From NCBI GenBank assembly GCA_017537245.1, contig JAFYLD010000014.1, forward strand, positions 1 to 38,655: a stretch of 38,655 nucleotides of DNA. Reading direction: 5' to 3'. This document shows positions 7,786 to 14,660 of this stretch, piece by piece (positions within the stretch are counted from its first letter, which is position 1; every line of letters begins with the position of its first letter). The DNA is from Clostridia bacterium. GTDB lineage: Bacteria; Bacillota; Clostridia; Oscillospirales; Acutalibacteraceae. The position numbers and the translations under genes were made by a program. The notes beneath the pieces were generated by a model, which saw only the letters and a program-made list of their open reading frames with translations, was not told the DNA's origin and did not search any database.

Positions 7786-9642
7786 GTGAATTATTACCCA
7801 TTTGATTCACGAAACAATTTATATCGTTCACATCTTGGAGCCGTACCCGCGGGGGAGACCCTGCGGCTACGGCTATTGTTGCATAAAGACGCGCAAGTGT
7901 ACGATGCGTTTTTACGCGTTTTTTCCGATAGCGACAATTCGTTTTATGAAGTAAAAATGACTCCTTGCGAGTGGCTCGGTGACTATCAGTTTTTTGATGC
8001 TACTCTCCCCACCGTTGAGGGACTTTATTGGTACGATTTTCGTTACACTAGTGCACATGGCGAGTTTTTTGTAGTAAAGAGTAAGAATAGCCTAGGCGTT
8101 GTGTCACAAAGTGAGGGCAACCGTTTTCAACTTACGGTTTATGACAAAGATTTTACCACACCCGATTGGCTAAAGGGTGGTCTAATCTACCAAATTTTCC
8201 CCGACCGATTTTATAACTCGGGTAGTGAAAAAACGGGTGTACCAACCGACCGATATATCTGCAACGATTGGAACAAAATACCCGAGCACCGCCAAAATAA
8301 CGGACCGTGTTCTTTGGGTAACGATTACTATGGTGGTGACCTTAAAGGTATTGAGCAAAAACTGCCATATCTTAAAGAATTGGGTGTTAGTTGCATATAT
8401 TTAAACCCGATTTTTGAGGCTCACTCAAACCATCGTTATAACACCGCAAATTATGAAAAGATAGATATGCTGCTAGGTGATGAAAACGACCTTATAAGTC
8501 TTTGCATAGCCGGAGAAAGGCTAGGTATAAAGATTATACTAGACGGTGTTTTTTCGCACACGGGTGACGATAGCATCTACTTTAACCGTACTGCTCGTTA
8601 TGGTGATGGCGGTGCCTATCGCGACTATAATTCGCCCTACCGCGAGTGGTTTAAATTCTATGATTATCCAAACGGCTACGATGCTTGGTGGGGGGTTAAA
8701 ACACTTCCCGAAACCAACGAAGATAACGATAGCTTTACCGATTATATCACGGGCGAAAACGGCATTTTACGGGGGTATTTGCGCCTTGGTATTGGCGGTT
8801 GGCGACTAGACGTTGCCGACGAATTGCCCGACAAATTCCTCGACAAGTTGCGCTCCGCCGTAAAGAGCGAAAATAGTAAAGCCTACATCTTGGGCGAGGT
8901 TTGGGAAGACGCCAGCAACAAGATAAGCTATGGCGCGCGTCGTAAGTTTTTGCGAGGCAGTCAGCTTGATAGCGTTATGAACTATCCGTTTGCCAATGCG
9001 ATTATAGACTTTATAAAGCACGGTGGCGGCAACGCCCTTTCCGAAACGGTGCACACCGTACTAGAAAACTACCCAAAATGCGCGGTAGATACCCTTATGA
9101 ACCACCTCGGTACCCACGATACTGCGCGCGTACTTACAATGCTTGGCAAGAGCGATAACTTTATCGGCAACCGAGATTGGCAAGCCACACAAAAACTATC
9201 GCCCTATGAGTATGAACAGGGCGTAAAAAGGCTAAAGGCAGCCGCGGTCATACAGTACACTTTACCCGGTATACCGTCGCTTTATTATGGTGACGAGGCA
9301 GGGATTGAGGGTTATGGCGACCCGTTTTGTCGCGCTACGTACCCTTGGGGGCGTGAAAACCAAGAGTTGCTCCAATTTTATAAACAATTAGGTCAAGTTC
9401 GTAAAAACTGCGTTGCGTTTGCCGACGGAGATTTTTATACTATTCTTGCTACCGACAGCGCAATTGCCTATACAAGAAAAAACAAAAACGGAATGGTTTT
9501 TGTCGCGGTAAATCGCGGTAGTGACGCAGTTAAAATTAATTTGCCACCCGAGTTTAATAACTGCAAAAACAAATTTGGCAATACGGTAACTGATGGCGAA
9601 ATCACGCTTAACGAATGTGAGTATTGCATTGTTTATAAATAA
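7786..9642 (+). CDS. GH13 alpha-glycosidase (neopullulanase/cyclomaltodextrinase-like)
   Basis: A 618-residue family GH13 enzyme acting on alpha-1,4/1,6 glucans. An N-terminal beta domain (about 1-125, CBM34-like by position) precedes the barrel starting at GGLIYQIFPDRF. The conserved regions are IILDGVFSHTG, GGWRLDVADE (nucleophile Asp342), ILGEVWED (acid/base Glu371) and HLGTHDTAR (Asp445). No signal peptide is present, so it is intracellular. The start is assigned to GTG at 7786, which has AAGGA eight bases upstream. The in-frame ATG at 7777 overlaps that site and cannot use it. It follows glgP in one operon. A strong GC-rich hairpin lies early in the coding region (7840-7873). Confidence 0.92.
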   Translation: MNYYPFDSRNNLYRSHLGAVPAGETLRLRLLLHKDAQVYDAFLRVFSDSDNSFYEVKMTPCEWLGDYQFFDATLPTVEGLYWYDFRYTSAHGEFFVVKSKNSLGVVSQSEGNRFQLTVYDKDFTTPDWLKGGLIYQIFPDRFYNSGSEKTGVPTDRYICNDWNKIPEHRQNNGPCSLGNDYYGGDLKGIEQKLPYLKELGVSCIYLNPIFEAHSNHRYNTANYEKIDMLLGDENDLISLCIAGERLGIKIILDGVFSHTGDDSIYFNRTARYGDGGAYRDYNSPYREWFKFYDYPNGYDAWWGVKTLPETNEDNDSFTDYITGENGILRGYLRLGIGGWRLDVADELPDKFLDKLRSAVKSENSKAYILGEVWEDASNKISYGARRKFLRGSQLDSVMNYPFANAIIDFIKHGGGNALSETVHTVLENYPKCAVDTLMNHLGTHDTARVLTMLGKSDNFIGNRDWQATQKLSPYEYEQGVKRLKAAAVIQYTLPGIPSLYYGDEAGIEGYGDPFCRATYPWGRENQELLQFYKQLGQVRKNCVAFADGDFYTILATDSAIAYTRKNKNGMVFVAVNRGSDAVKINLPPEFNNCKNKFGNTVTDGEITLNECEYCIVYK

Positions 9643-9645
9643 AGG

Positions 9646-9674
9646 TTGTTTTATTTAAATTATAGTGCTATAAT
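9646..9674 (+). promoter_or_regulatory. Promoter of the degV gene
   Basis: TTGTTT (9646-9651), a 17-base spacer and a perfect TATAAT (9669-9674) lie just after the GH13 stop, 36 bases before the DegV start. No terminator separates the two genes, so read-through is also possible. Confidence 0.7.
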
Positions 9675-9709
9675 ACAAACATAACCTTTAAAATTTTGGA
9701 GGACTTATT

Positions 9710-10567
9710 ATGTCTAAAATTATTATATCAAGCGACAGCACCAGCGACTTAAGCGCAGAGCTTAAAGAAAAATATGGTATAAAGATTATACCTCTCGGCG
9801 TTACATTAGGTACAGACGTTTATCGCGACGGTGTAGATATTACACCGGACGATATCTATGCTCACCACGAAAAAACAGGCGAGTTGCCAAAAACAACCGC
9901 AACAAACGTTGGCGAGGGTATTGAATATTTTGAAGAGCTTACAAAAGACGGCGATGCCGTAATCCACTTTACAATCAGTTCTTCAATGTCATCTACCTAC
10001 AACAACTCTTGCATGGCTGCCGAAGATTTTGACAACGTTTACGTAATAGACGCGGCTAACCTTTCAACAGGTAGCGGTCTTTTGGTACTTGCTGCTGCAG
10101 AAATGGCACAGCAGGGTATGGAAGCTGCTCAAATTGTAGAAGAAATCGAAAAATTAAAGCCTTGCGTTGATGCATCCTTCGTTATCGATAGCCTAGAGTA
10201 TTTGCACAAAGGCGGTCGTTGCTCGGCACTTGCTATGCTAGGCGCAAACCTCTTAAAGTTAAAGCCTTGCATCGAGGTTAAAAACGGTAGCATGGGCGTT
10301 GGCAAGAAATATCGCGGTATGTACGGTCGTGTTCTTGCAGAGTACGTTGACGAGCGACTCCAAAACGTAGAAGATATCGACACCTCTCGCGTGTTCGTAA
10401 CCCACGCAGGTTGCAAGCCAGAGATTGTTGACGCAGTAGTAGAGCAGGTTAAGTCAAAAGGCATCTTTGACGAAGTTTTGCTAACTCGCGCAGGTTGCAC
10501 AGTATCTTCACACTGCGGCGCAAACACTTTGGGTATTCTTTTCATAAGAAAGTCACCAATTGCCTAA
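9710..10567 (+). CDS. DegV family fatty-acid-binding protein
   Basis: A 285-residue DegV protein. The N-terminal KIIISSDSTSDLSAEL start is typical, as are TTATNVGEGIEYFEEL and HFTISSSMSSTYNNS, the latter forming the lipid carboxylate-binding region. SLEYLHKGGRCSA marks the start of the C-terminal domain. DegV/FakB proteins bind a fatty acid and in many Firmicutes present it to the kinase FakA for phosphorylation. No fakA gene is in this window. Nearby genes do not indicate which fatty acid is bound. GGAGG lies upstream of the ATG, and a strong terminator follows about 100 bases after the stop. Confidence 0.95.
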   Translation: MSKIIISSDSTSDLSAELKEKYGIKIIPLGVTLGTDVYRDGVDITPDDIYAHHEKTGELPKTTATNVGEGIEYFEELTKDGDAVIHFTISSSMSSTYNNSCMAAEDFDNVYVIDAANLSTGSGLLVLAAAEMAQQGMEAAQIVEEIEKLKPCVDASFVIDSLEYLHKGGRCSALAMLGANLLKLKPCIEVKNGSMGVGKKYRGMYGRVLAEYVDERLQNVEDIDTSRVFVTHAGCKPEIVDAVVEQVKSKGIFDEVLLTRAGCTVSSHCGANTLGILFIRKSPIA

Positions 10568-10670
10568 AGCAAGCATACTATAAAGCAGGGGTCAAGAAAA
10601 GGATATCCTGCTTTTCGGCGGTAGTAATTTACTATCTTTAAGATTACCGATTATACCCCTTTGATATATA

Positions 10671-10705
10671 AAAACTCCCCGACAAAAGTCGGGGAGTTTT
10701 TATTT
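10671..10705 (+). terminator. Rho-independent terminator downstream of degV
   Basis: A perfect 13-bp stem AAAACTCCCCGAC (10671-10683) with GTCGGGGAGTTTT (10688-10700) and a 4-A loop is followed by TATTTT. Confidence 0.95.
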
Positions 10706-10707
10706 TA

Positions 10708-10742
10708 AGTAATAGGTAATAGGTAGTAGTGAATAAGTAATG
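10708..10742. repeat. Degenerate heptamer tandem repeat
   Basis: Five head-to-tail 7-base units follow one another: AGTAATA, GGTAATA, GGTAGTA, GTGAATA, AGTAATG. The shared pattern is roughly RGTARTA. It sits between the degV terminator and a GC-rich hairpin in non-coding sequence. Confidence 0.6.
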
Positions 10743-10743
10743 T

Positions 10744-10760
10744 GTCCGCGTACCGCGGAC
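10744..10760. repeat. GC-rich perfect palindrome
   Basis: GTCCGCG and CGCGGAC form a 7-bp stem around TAC. It stands out in AT-rich sequence and has no T-tract, so it is not a terminator. It resembles the GGACGAGC/GCTCGTCC hairpin found upstream of feoA. Confidence 0.5.
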
Positions 10761-10770
10761 GGATTTAAAT

Positions 10771-10817
10771 AAAATTATCGTTTTTCGATAATAAAATTAT
10801 TGACAAACGATAATTTT
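10771..10817. promoter_or_regulatory. Putative operator: three CGATAAT half-sites
   Basis: ATTATCG (10774-10780) and CGATAAT (10786-10792) form a palindrome around TTTTT. A third half-site, CGATAAT (10808-10814), lies 22 bases downstream in direct orientation. The outer pair extends to a 13-bp inverted repeat, AAAATTATCGTTT with AAACGATAATTTT. The third site falls in the -10/-35 spacer. The downstream YozG-like protein is the obvious candidate ligand, which would make this an autoregulatory operator (inference). Confidence 0.65.
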
Positions 10818-10828
10818 TGTGTTATATT
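10800..10828 (+). promoter_or_regulatory. Promoter of the DUF2975-HTH-DUF4153 operon
   Basis: A consensus TTGACA (10800-10805) and TATATT (10823-10828) are spaced by 17 bases. GGAGG follows near 10848, ahead of the ATG at 10860. Confidence 0.85.
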
Positions 10829-10859
10829 GATGCCATAAAATGACTTTGGAGGTAATTTT

Positions 10860-11327
10860 ATGTGGAATAGAAAACGCTCGGTGACACTCTCGATAGTGGT
10901 TTGCTTTATATTTGTCGTTATACTTTCGGCAGCTTTATTTGCGGCACCTTGGTTTATAAATTTTTGGTTTACTGTTTATCGCGGATGGCAAGAGAACGGT
11001 GCGGCGATTAAAGATATGAGTACACTTTTTATTTCTTGTTTCTACCCATGCGCCGTATTTGCCTATATAACGCTTTACAGCCTTTTGAAATTGCTTTTTA
11101 ACATCAAAAAAGACGAGATATTTATAAACGATAATGTTAAATATCTTCGCCGTATTTCGTGGTGTTGCTTTGCGGTAGCTATAGTAACCCTTGTAGGTGG
11201 TGTGCTTTACGTTCCGTTTTTGCTTGTGGCAGCGGCTGCTGCTTTCGTGGGACTTATGCTGCGCATTGTAAAAAACGTAATGCAAAATGCGGTAGCTATC
11301 AGCGAAGAAAACGAACTTACCATATAA
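10860..11327 (+). CDS. DUF2975 family membrane protein
   Basis: A 155-residue protein with four predicted membrane helices at about residues 10-32, 52-76, 94-115 and 117-138. Length, topology and its position directly before a small YozG-type regulator match the DUF2975 family, represented by YoaS beside YozG in Bacillus subtilis. The molecular role of the family is not established. It is the first gene of a three-gene operon, 52 bases before the regulator. Assignment rests on topology plus gene order. Confidence 0.75.
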   Translation: MWNRKRSVTLSIVVCFIFVVILSAALFAAPWFINFWFTVYRGWQENGAAIKDMSTLFISCFYPCAVFAYITLYSLLKLLFNIKKDEIFINDNVKYLRRISWCCFAVAIVTLVGGVLYVPFLLVAAAAAFVGLMLRIVKNVMQNAVAISEENELTI

Positions 11328-11379
11328 GTTTGAGTAAAATGGTGTTTGCGCTTTTTATTTGAAAGGAATATTTATAAAA

Positions 11380-11586
11380 ATGATTGAAATTGATTTAGAC
11401 GTAATGCTAGCTATACGCAAAATGACCTCTCTTGAATTATCGGAAAAGATAGGTATTACACAAGCCAATCTTTCAATACTTAAAACAGGCAAGGCAAAAG
11501 CAATTCGTTTTTCAACCCTTGAAGCAATTTGCAAAGAGCTTAGCTGTCAACCCGGAGACATAATTAAATACAAAGAGGAGAAGTGA
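11380..11586 (+). CDS. YozG-like Cro/C1 helix-turn-helix regulator
   Basis: A 68-residue single-domain DNA-binding protein. MTSLELSEKIGITQANLSILKTGK is the helix-turn-helix, followed by RFSTLEAICKELSCQPGDIIKY, typical of the Cro/C1 group that accompanies DUF2975 proteins. The start is the ATG at 11380, with AAAGGA about 12 bases upstream; an in-frame upstream TTG overlaps that site. It has no ligand domain, so it may be a simple repressor whose activity depends on its level or on its membrane partners. The CGATAAT cluster before the operon is its likely operator. The next gene starts five bases after its stop. Confidence 0.88.
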   Translation: MIEIDLDVMLAIRKMTSLELSEKIGITQANLSILKTGKAKAIRFSTLEAICKELSCQPGDIIKYKEEK

Positions 11587-11590
11587 TTTT

Positions 11591-13243
11591 ATGCAAGAAA
11601 ACAATAACTTCTTACAGCAAGAAATTACACCCCAACCGCAAAATGAAACTCCCCAACAATTTGGGGAACAGGTATATGCGCCAAGACCGCCTTTTGAGCT
11701 TACCAAACACGACGGTATATTTGCGTTGTGTGCGTTAGCGTCAAGTATATTTACAAGCCTTTTTGGTATATTTAATGGTTTTGCGCTCGGCTATTTAATA
11801 TCGTCAGTATTACTTATTGCAGTTTTTTCTCTATATTTCATAAAAAGTCAAAAATTAAGAGCATTTCCATTATCGTGCATAATTTTGTCACTTGCCATTT
11901 CGGTTATATTTGTTACAACAACCAACACCAGCGTTAAATTTTTTGGTCTTCTAACAAACTTTTCGTTAGCGATAATTGGTATAGATAATCTGGCGTTTGG
12001 TAAAACGGTAGGCAATCGCGATACGCTTGGTGTTTTTTACAGGGTTGCATCGGCAATGGGTAATATTGGAGTAACGCTAAAATCAGTTTTTTCAAATTCC
12101 AACGGAAACAAAAAGCCAATAGGAAAGATCATGTTTGGTTTGCTTTGCGCGTTACCGATACTTACTATAATAATACCGCTGTTACTATCGGATGATGCGT
12201 TTAGCGGTATGATGAGCAGCATATTTAACAATTCTAACGTGTTTTCAATCATTTTTAAGGTTGTATTTGGTGCGGCGCTCTCAATGTTGGTTGTGTCATA
12301 CGGCTTATCGCTAAAGTTTGGACGTGTTTCTAAAATAAAAGAGTGGGACTTTGCAGGTATAGATAATACATATATAATTTCTTTCTTATCTGCAATATCA
12401 CTGTGTTACTTGCTTTACTTATTTTCTCAACTTGCCTATTTCTTTAGCGCGTTTAAGGGATTTTTACCCAACGGTGACATTACCTATTCTGAGTATGCGC
12501 GCAAGGGATTTTTTGAAATGTGCGTTATAGCGGTTATCAATTTGACGCTTGTATTTTTAAGTATGCTCTTTTCAAAGAAAAATGACGGCAAGGTGTGTAA
12601 GGGTATAAAGATAATGGCAACCTTTATAACGGTGTTTACCCTTATAATTATTGCTACGTCAATATCAAAAATGGTGCTTTATATAAACGAATATGGTATG
12701 ACAGTGTTGCGACTTACGACCAGTGCGTTTATGATTTTCTTAGGTGTGGCTTTTTTGGCAGTGATTTTACGCATATACCTAAATGGAATAAACGTCGTAA
12801 AAACGGTTGCCGTTACTGCCGGAATAATAGTATTACTGCTTGGAATCGCAAATGTAAACGGCATATGCGCAAAATATAATTATGATGCCTATAAATCACA
12901 AAAAATGCAAACGATTGACGTCGAGGCTATGTATAAGCTTGGTGACGACGGCATACCTTATTTGATAAAGCTTGCTTGCAGTAAGGACAGAACCGTTGCA
13001 CTGAAAGCGCAAGAATATTTGGCAAAGGCATATATGAAAGAATATTTCATTGATATGGATGATATTGATGAATTTGACGCAGATAGTTTAAAAGAACATC
13101 AAAAATATACAGGCTTTTCATATTATAACCTGCCACAAAGCAGAGCATATAACGCGCTATATAAGTTTATTGAAAACAATCCTCAATTTGATGATTATTG
13201 TATAGAAAAATATAATCGCAGTTTTTTAGATAAATTTTGGTAA
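11591..13243 (+). CDS. DUF4153-type polytopic membrane protein
   Basis: A 550-residue integral membrane protein with a Gln/Pro-rich cytoplasmic start (about 1-35) and about ten to twelve hydrophobic segments between residues 40 and 430. A soluble C-terminal tail of about 115 residues follows. The stretch YSEYARKGFFEMCVIAVINL between late helices is characteristic of DUF4153/DUF4173 proteins. Function is unknown. GAGGAG lies in the 3' end of the regulator gene, and the spacing of five bases suggests translational coupling. In this operon it may be the physiological target of the DUF2975/YozG module. A bidirectional terminator follows. Confidence 0.75.
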   Translation: MQENNNFLQQEITPQPQNETPQQFGEQVYAPRPPFELTKHDGIFALCALASSIFTSLFGIFNGFALGYLISSVLLIAVFSLYFIKSQKLRAFPLSCIILSLAISVIFVTTTNTSVKFFGLLTNFSLAIIGIDNLAFGKTVGNRDTLGVFYRVASAMGNIGVTLKSVFSNSNGNKKPIGKIMFGLLCALPILTIIIPLLLSDDAFSGMMSSIFNNSNVFSIIFKVVFGAALSMLVVSYGLSLKFGRVSKIKEWDFAGIDNTYIISFLSAISLCYLLYLFSQLAYFFSAFKGFLPNGDITYSEYARKGFFEMCVIAVINLTLVFLSMLFSKKNDGKVCKGIKIMATFITVFTLIIIATSISKMVLYINEYGMTVLRLTTSAFMIFLGVAFLAVILRIYLNGINVVKTVAVTAGIIVLLLGIANVNGICAKYNYDAYKSQKMQTIDVEAMYKLGDDGIPYLIKLACSKDRTVALKAQEYLAKAYMKEYFIDMDDIDEFDADSLKEHQKYTGFSYYNLPQSRAYNALYKFIENNPQFDDYCIEKYNRSFLDKFW

Positions 13244-13244
13244 T

Positions 13245-13273
13245 AAAAAGAGCAGGGCGAACCTGCTCTTTTT
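13245..13273. terminator. Bidirectional terminator between DUF4153 and sigG
   Basis: AAAAAGAGCAGG (13245-13256) pairs with CCTGCTCTTTTT (13262-13273) around a 5-base loop. U-tracts are available on both strands, serving the convergent genes. Confidence 0.93.
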
Positions 13274-14038
13274 TTATGACTTAATTTTCTTTATTGCGTA
13301 TTTTTCAAGGCGAGATACCTGTGCTTGACTTATGCCGATTTCCTCGGACACTTCGGTTTGGGTTTTGCCCTGCATAAACCGTAGGTTCAAAATCTTTTTT
13401 TCGCGTGGGGAGAGGTCTTTTATAGCCTCTTTTATACATATTTCGTCAAGCCAGTTTTTGTCATCGTTACTGTCGCCTAATTGGTCTAGCACGTATATCG
13501 TATCGCCGCCATCCGAAAAGACGGGCTCGTATAACGATACGGGGTCAACAATGCTCTCAAGAGCAATTACCACGTCCTCGCGCGGAAGTCCCAGTTCTTT
13601 TGCAATTTCGGTTACGGTGGGTTCTTTTTGGTGTTTGTTTATTAGCGCCTCTTTAACCTGCATTGCGCGGTAGGCAGTGTCTTTTATAGAGCGACTAACA
13701 CGAATCGAGTTATTATCGCGTAGGTAGCGCCTAATCTCACCAATTATCATTGGCACTGCGTATGTGGAAAATTTTACCAATTGGGTTATATCAAAATTGT
13801 CGATAGCCTTAATCAGCCCAATGCACCCTATTTGAAAGAGGTCGTCGGGGTTTTCGCCTCGGTTTGAAAAACGTTGCACCACGCTTAACACCAAGCGCAG
13901 ATTCCCGTTTATTAGCTCGTCGCGAGCAGCTTTGTTGCCTGACTTTACCTCGCGGAGTAATCGCTCTTTTTCTTTCTCTTTCATAACGGGTAATTTTGAC
14001 GTGTCAACACCACAAATTTCTACCTTGTTTACGTACAT
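13274..14038 (-). CDS. sigG: RNA polymerase sporulation sigma factor SigG
   Basis: A 254-residue group 3 sigma factor. The N-terminus NKVEICGVDTSKLPV is a hallmark of SigG rather than SigF. Region 2 is seen as NGNLRLVLSVVQRFSNRG, DDLFQIGCIGLIKAIDNFD and KFSTYAVPMIIGEIRRYLRDN. The region 4 helix-turn-helix is TQTEVSEEIGISQAQVSRLE. SigG directs late forespore transcription, so the organism very likely forms spores. The gene stands alone here, without spoIIGA-sigE upstream as in Bacillus. An AGAGGT site precedes the ATG, and a sigma-F/G-like promoter is found at 14073-14103. Confidence 0.96.
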   Translation of the reverse strand: MYVNKVEICGVDTSKLPVMKEKEKERLLREVKSGNKAARDELINGNLRLVLSVVQRFSNRGENPDDLFQIGCIGLIKAIDNFDITQLVKFSTYAVPMIIGEIRRYLRDNNSIRVSRSIKDTAYRAMQVKEALINKHQKEPTVTEIAKELGLPREDVVIALESIVDPVSLYEPVFSDGGDTIYVLDQLGDSNDDKNWLDEICIKEAIKDLSPREKKILNLRFMQGKTQTEVSEEIGISQAQVSRLEKYAIKKIKS

Positions 14039-14072
14039 AGCCGATACCTCTTTTTGTCTTGATTTTACAAAA

Positions 14073-14103
14073 ACAGTATTGCCCGTAGAGGACGTGAAAA
14101 AAC
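14073..14103 (-). promoter_or_regulatory. Candidate sigma-F/sigma-G promoter of sigG
   Basis: On the minus strand GGCAATACTGT (14073-14083) fits the forespore -10 pattern GGnnAnAnTnT at every fixed position. GTTTT lies 15 bases upstream (14099-14103), 4 of 5 to the GTATA-type -35. This agrees with known control of sigG by SigF and by SigG itself. No sigma-A promoter is evident. Confidence 0.5.
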
Positions 14104-14173
14104 TAAAAATATTTTTTAATTTTCGACAAAAAAGACTTGCATTTTTAATATTATGAATATTTTAAAAAAATAC

Positions 14174-14202
14174 TTGATTTTTTGGAGCAGTTGTGATAAT
14201 AT
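14174..14202 (+). promoter_or_regulatory. Promoter of rpsT
   Basis: TTGATT (14174-14179), a 17-base spacer and TAATAT (14197-14202) with an extended TGA directly before the -10. AGGAGG follows about ten bases ahead of the rpsT ATG. Confidence 0.8.
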
Positions 14203-14238
14203 ATTGTGTACTGTGAAAAAATATGAGGAGGTGTCACG

Positions 14239-14499
14239 ATGCCTAATATTAAATCTGCTAAGAAGCGTGTACTCGTAAGCGCAGTTAACGCTGAAAGAAA
14301 TAAGGCTTGCCGTTCTGCACTCAGAACTTCTATCAAAAAGGCAAATGCCGCTATTGATGCTAAGGCTCCAGAAGCTGCTGAGGCTGTAAAGGTTGCTGTA
14401 TCAAAAATTGACCAGGCTGCAGGTAAGGGTATTCTTCACAAGAATAATGCTGCTAGAAAGAAATCTGCTCTTGTTTCAAAGCTCAACGCAAACGCGTAA
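14239..14499 (+). CDS. rpsT: 30S ribosomal protein S20
   Basis: An 86-residue basic, helical protein starting MPNIKSAKKRVLVSAVNAER, the classic S20 N-terminus. It also has ILHKNNAARKKSALVSKLN near the end. S20 binds 16S rRNA early in small-subunit assembly. The gene is a monocistronic unit with its own promoter, a strong AGGAGG site and a terminator. Ala- and Lys-rich composition and length are normal for the family. Confidence 0.98.
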   Translation: MPNIKSAKKRVLVSAVNAERNKACRSALRTSIKKANAAIDAKAPEAAEAVKVAVSKIDQAAGKGILHKNNAARKKSALVSKLNANA

Positions 14500-14534
14500 T
14501 TAAAAATTATATTATTTTTTGCAAAGAATAATAA

Positions 14535-14569
14535 TGCGCCGATAGTTATTGCTATCGGCGCAATTTTTT
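14535..14569 (+). terminator. Rho-independent terminator after rpsT
   Basis: TGCGCCGATAG (14535-14545) pairs with CTATCGGCGCA (14552-14562), followed by A and seven T residues. Confidence 0.93.
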
Positions 14570-14598
14570 TGTATAATAAAGATATAACTCATATCAAG

Positions 14599-14650
14599 CC
14601 TTCTCTTTGAGGAGAAGGTGTCGCAAAAGCGACGGATGAGGTGTAAGGTA
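14599..14650. repeat. Dispersed palindromic repeat in the uvrC leader
   Basis: CCTTCTC (14599-14605) pairs with GAGAAGG (14612-14618), and GTCGC (14620-14624) with GCGAC (14629-14633); GGATGAGGTGTAAGG follows. I recognise this double-hairpin pattern as a type of interspersed element frequent in Clostridia genomes, often mistranslated as short peptides. Here it forms the 5' leader of uvrC, and its tail supplies part of the purine-rich region near the start. No other copy lies in this window. Confidence 0.6.
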
Positions 14651-14660
14651 GGTGACAAGT

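Noticed and set aside
10129-10545. Open frame opposite degV
   Set aside because: Antisense shadow; the plus-strand DegV motifs are unambiguous.
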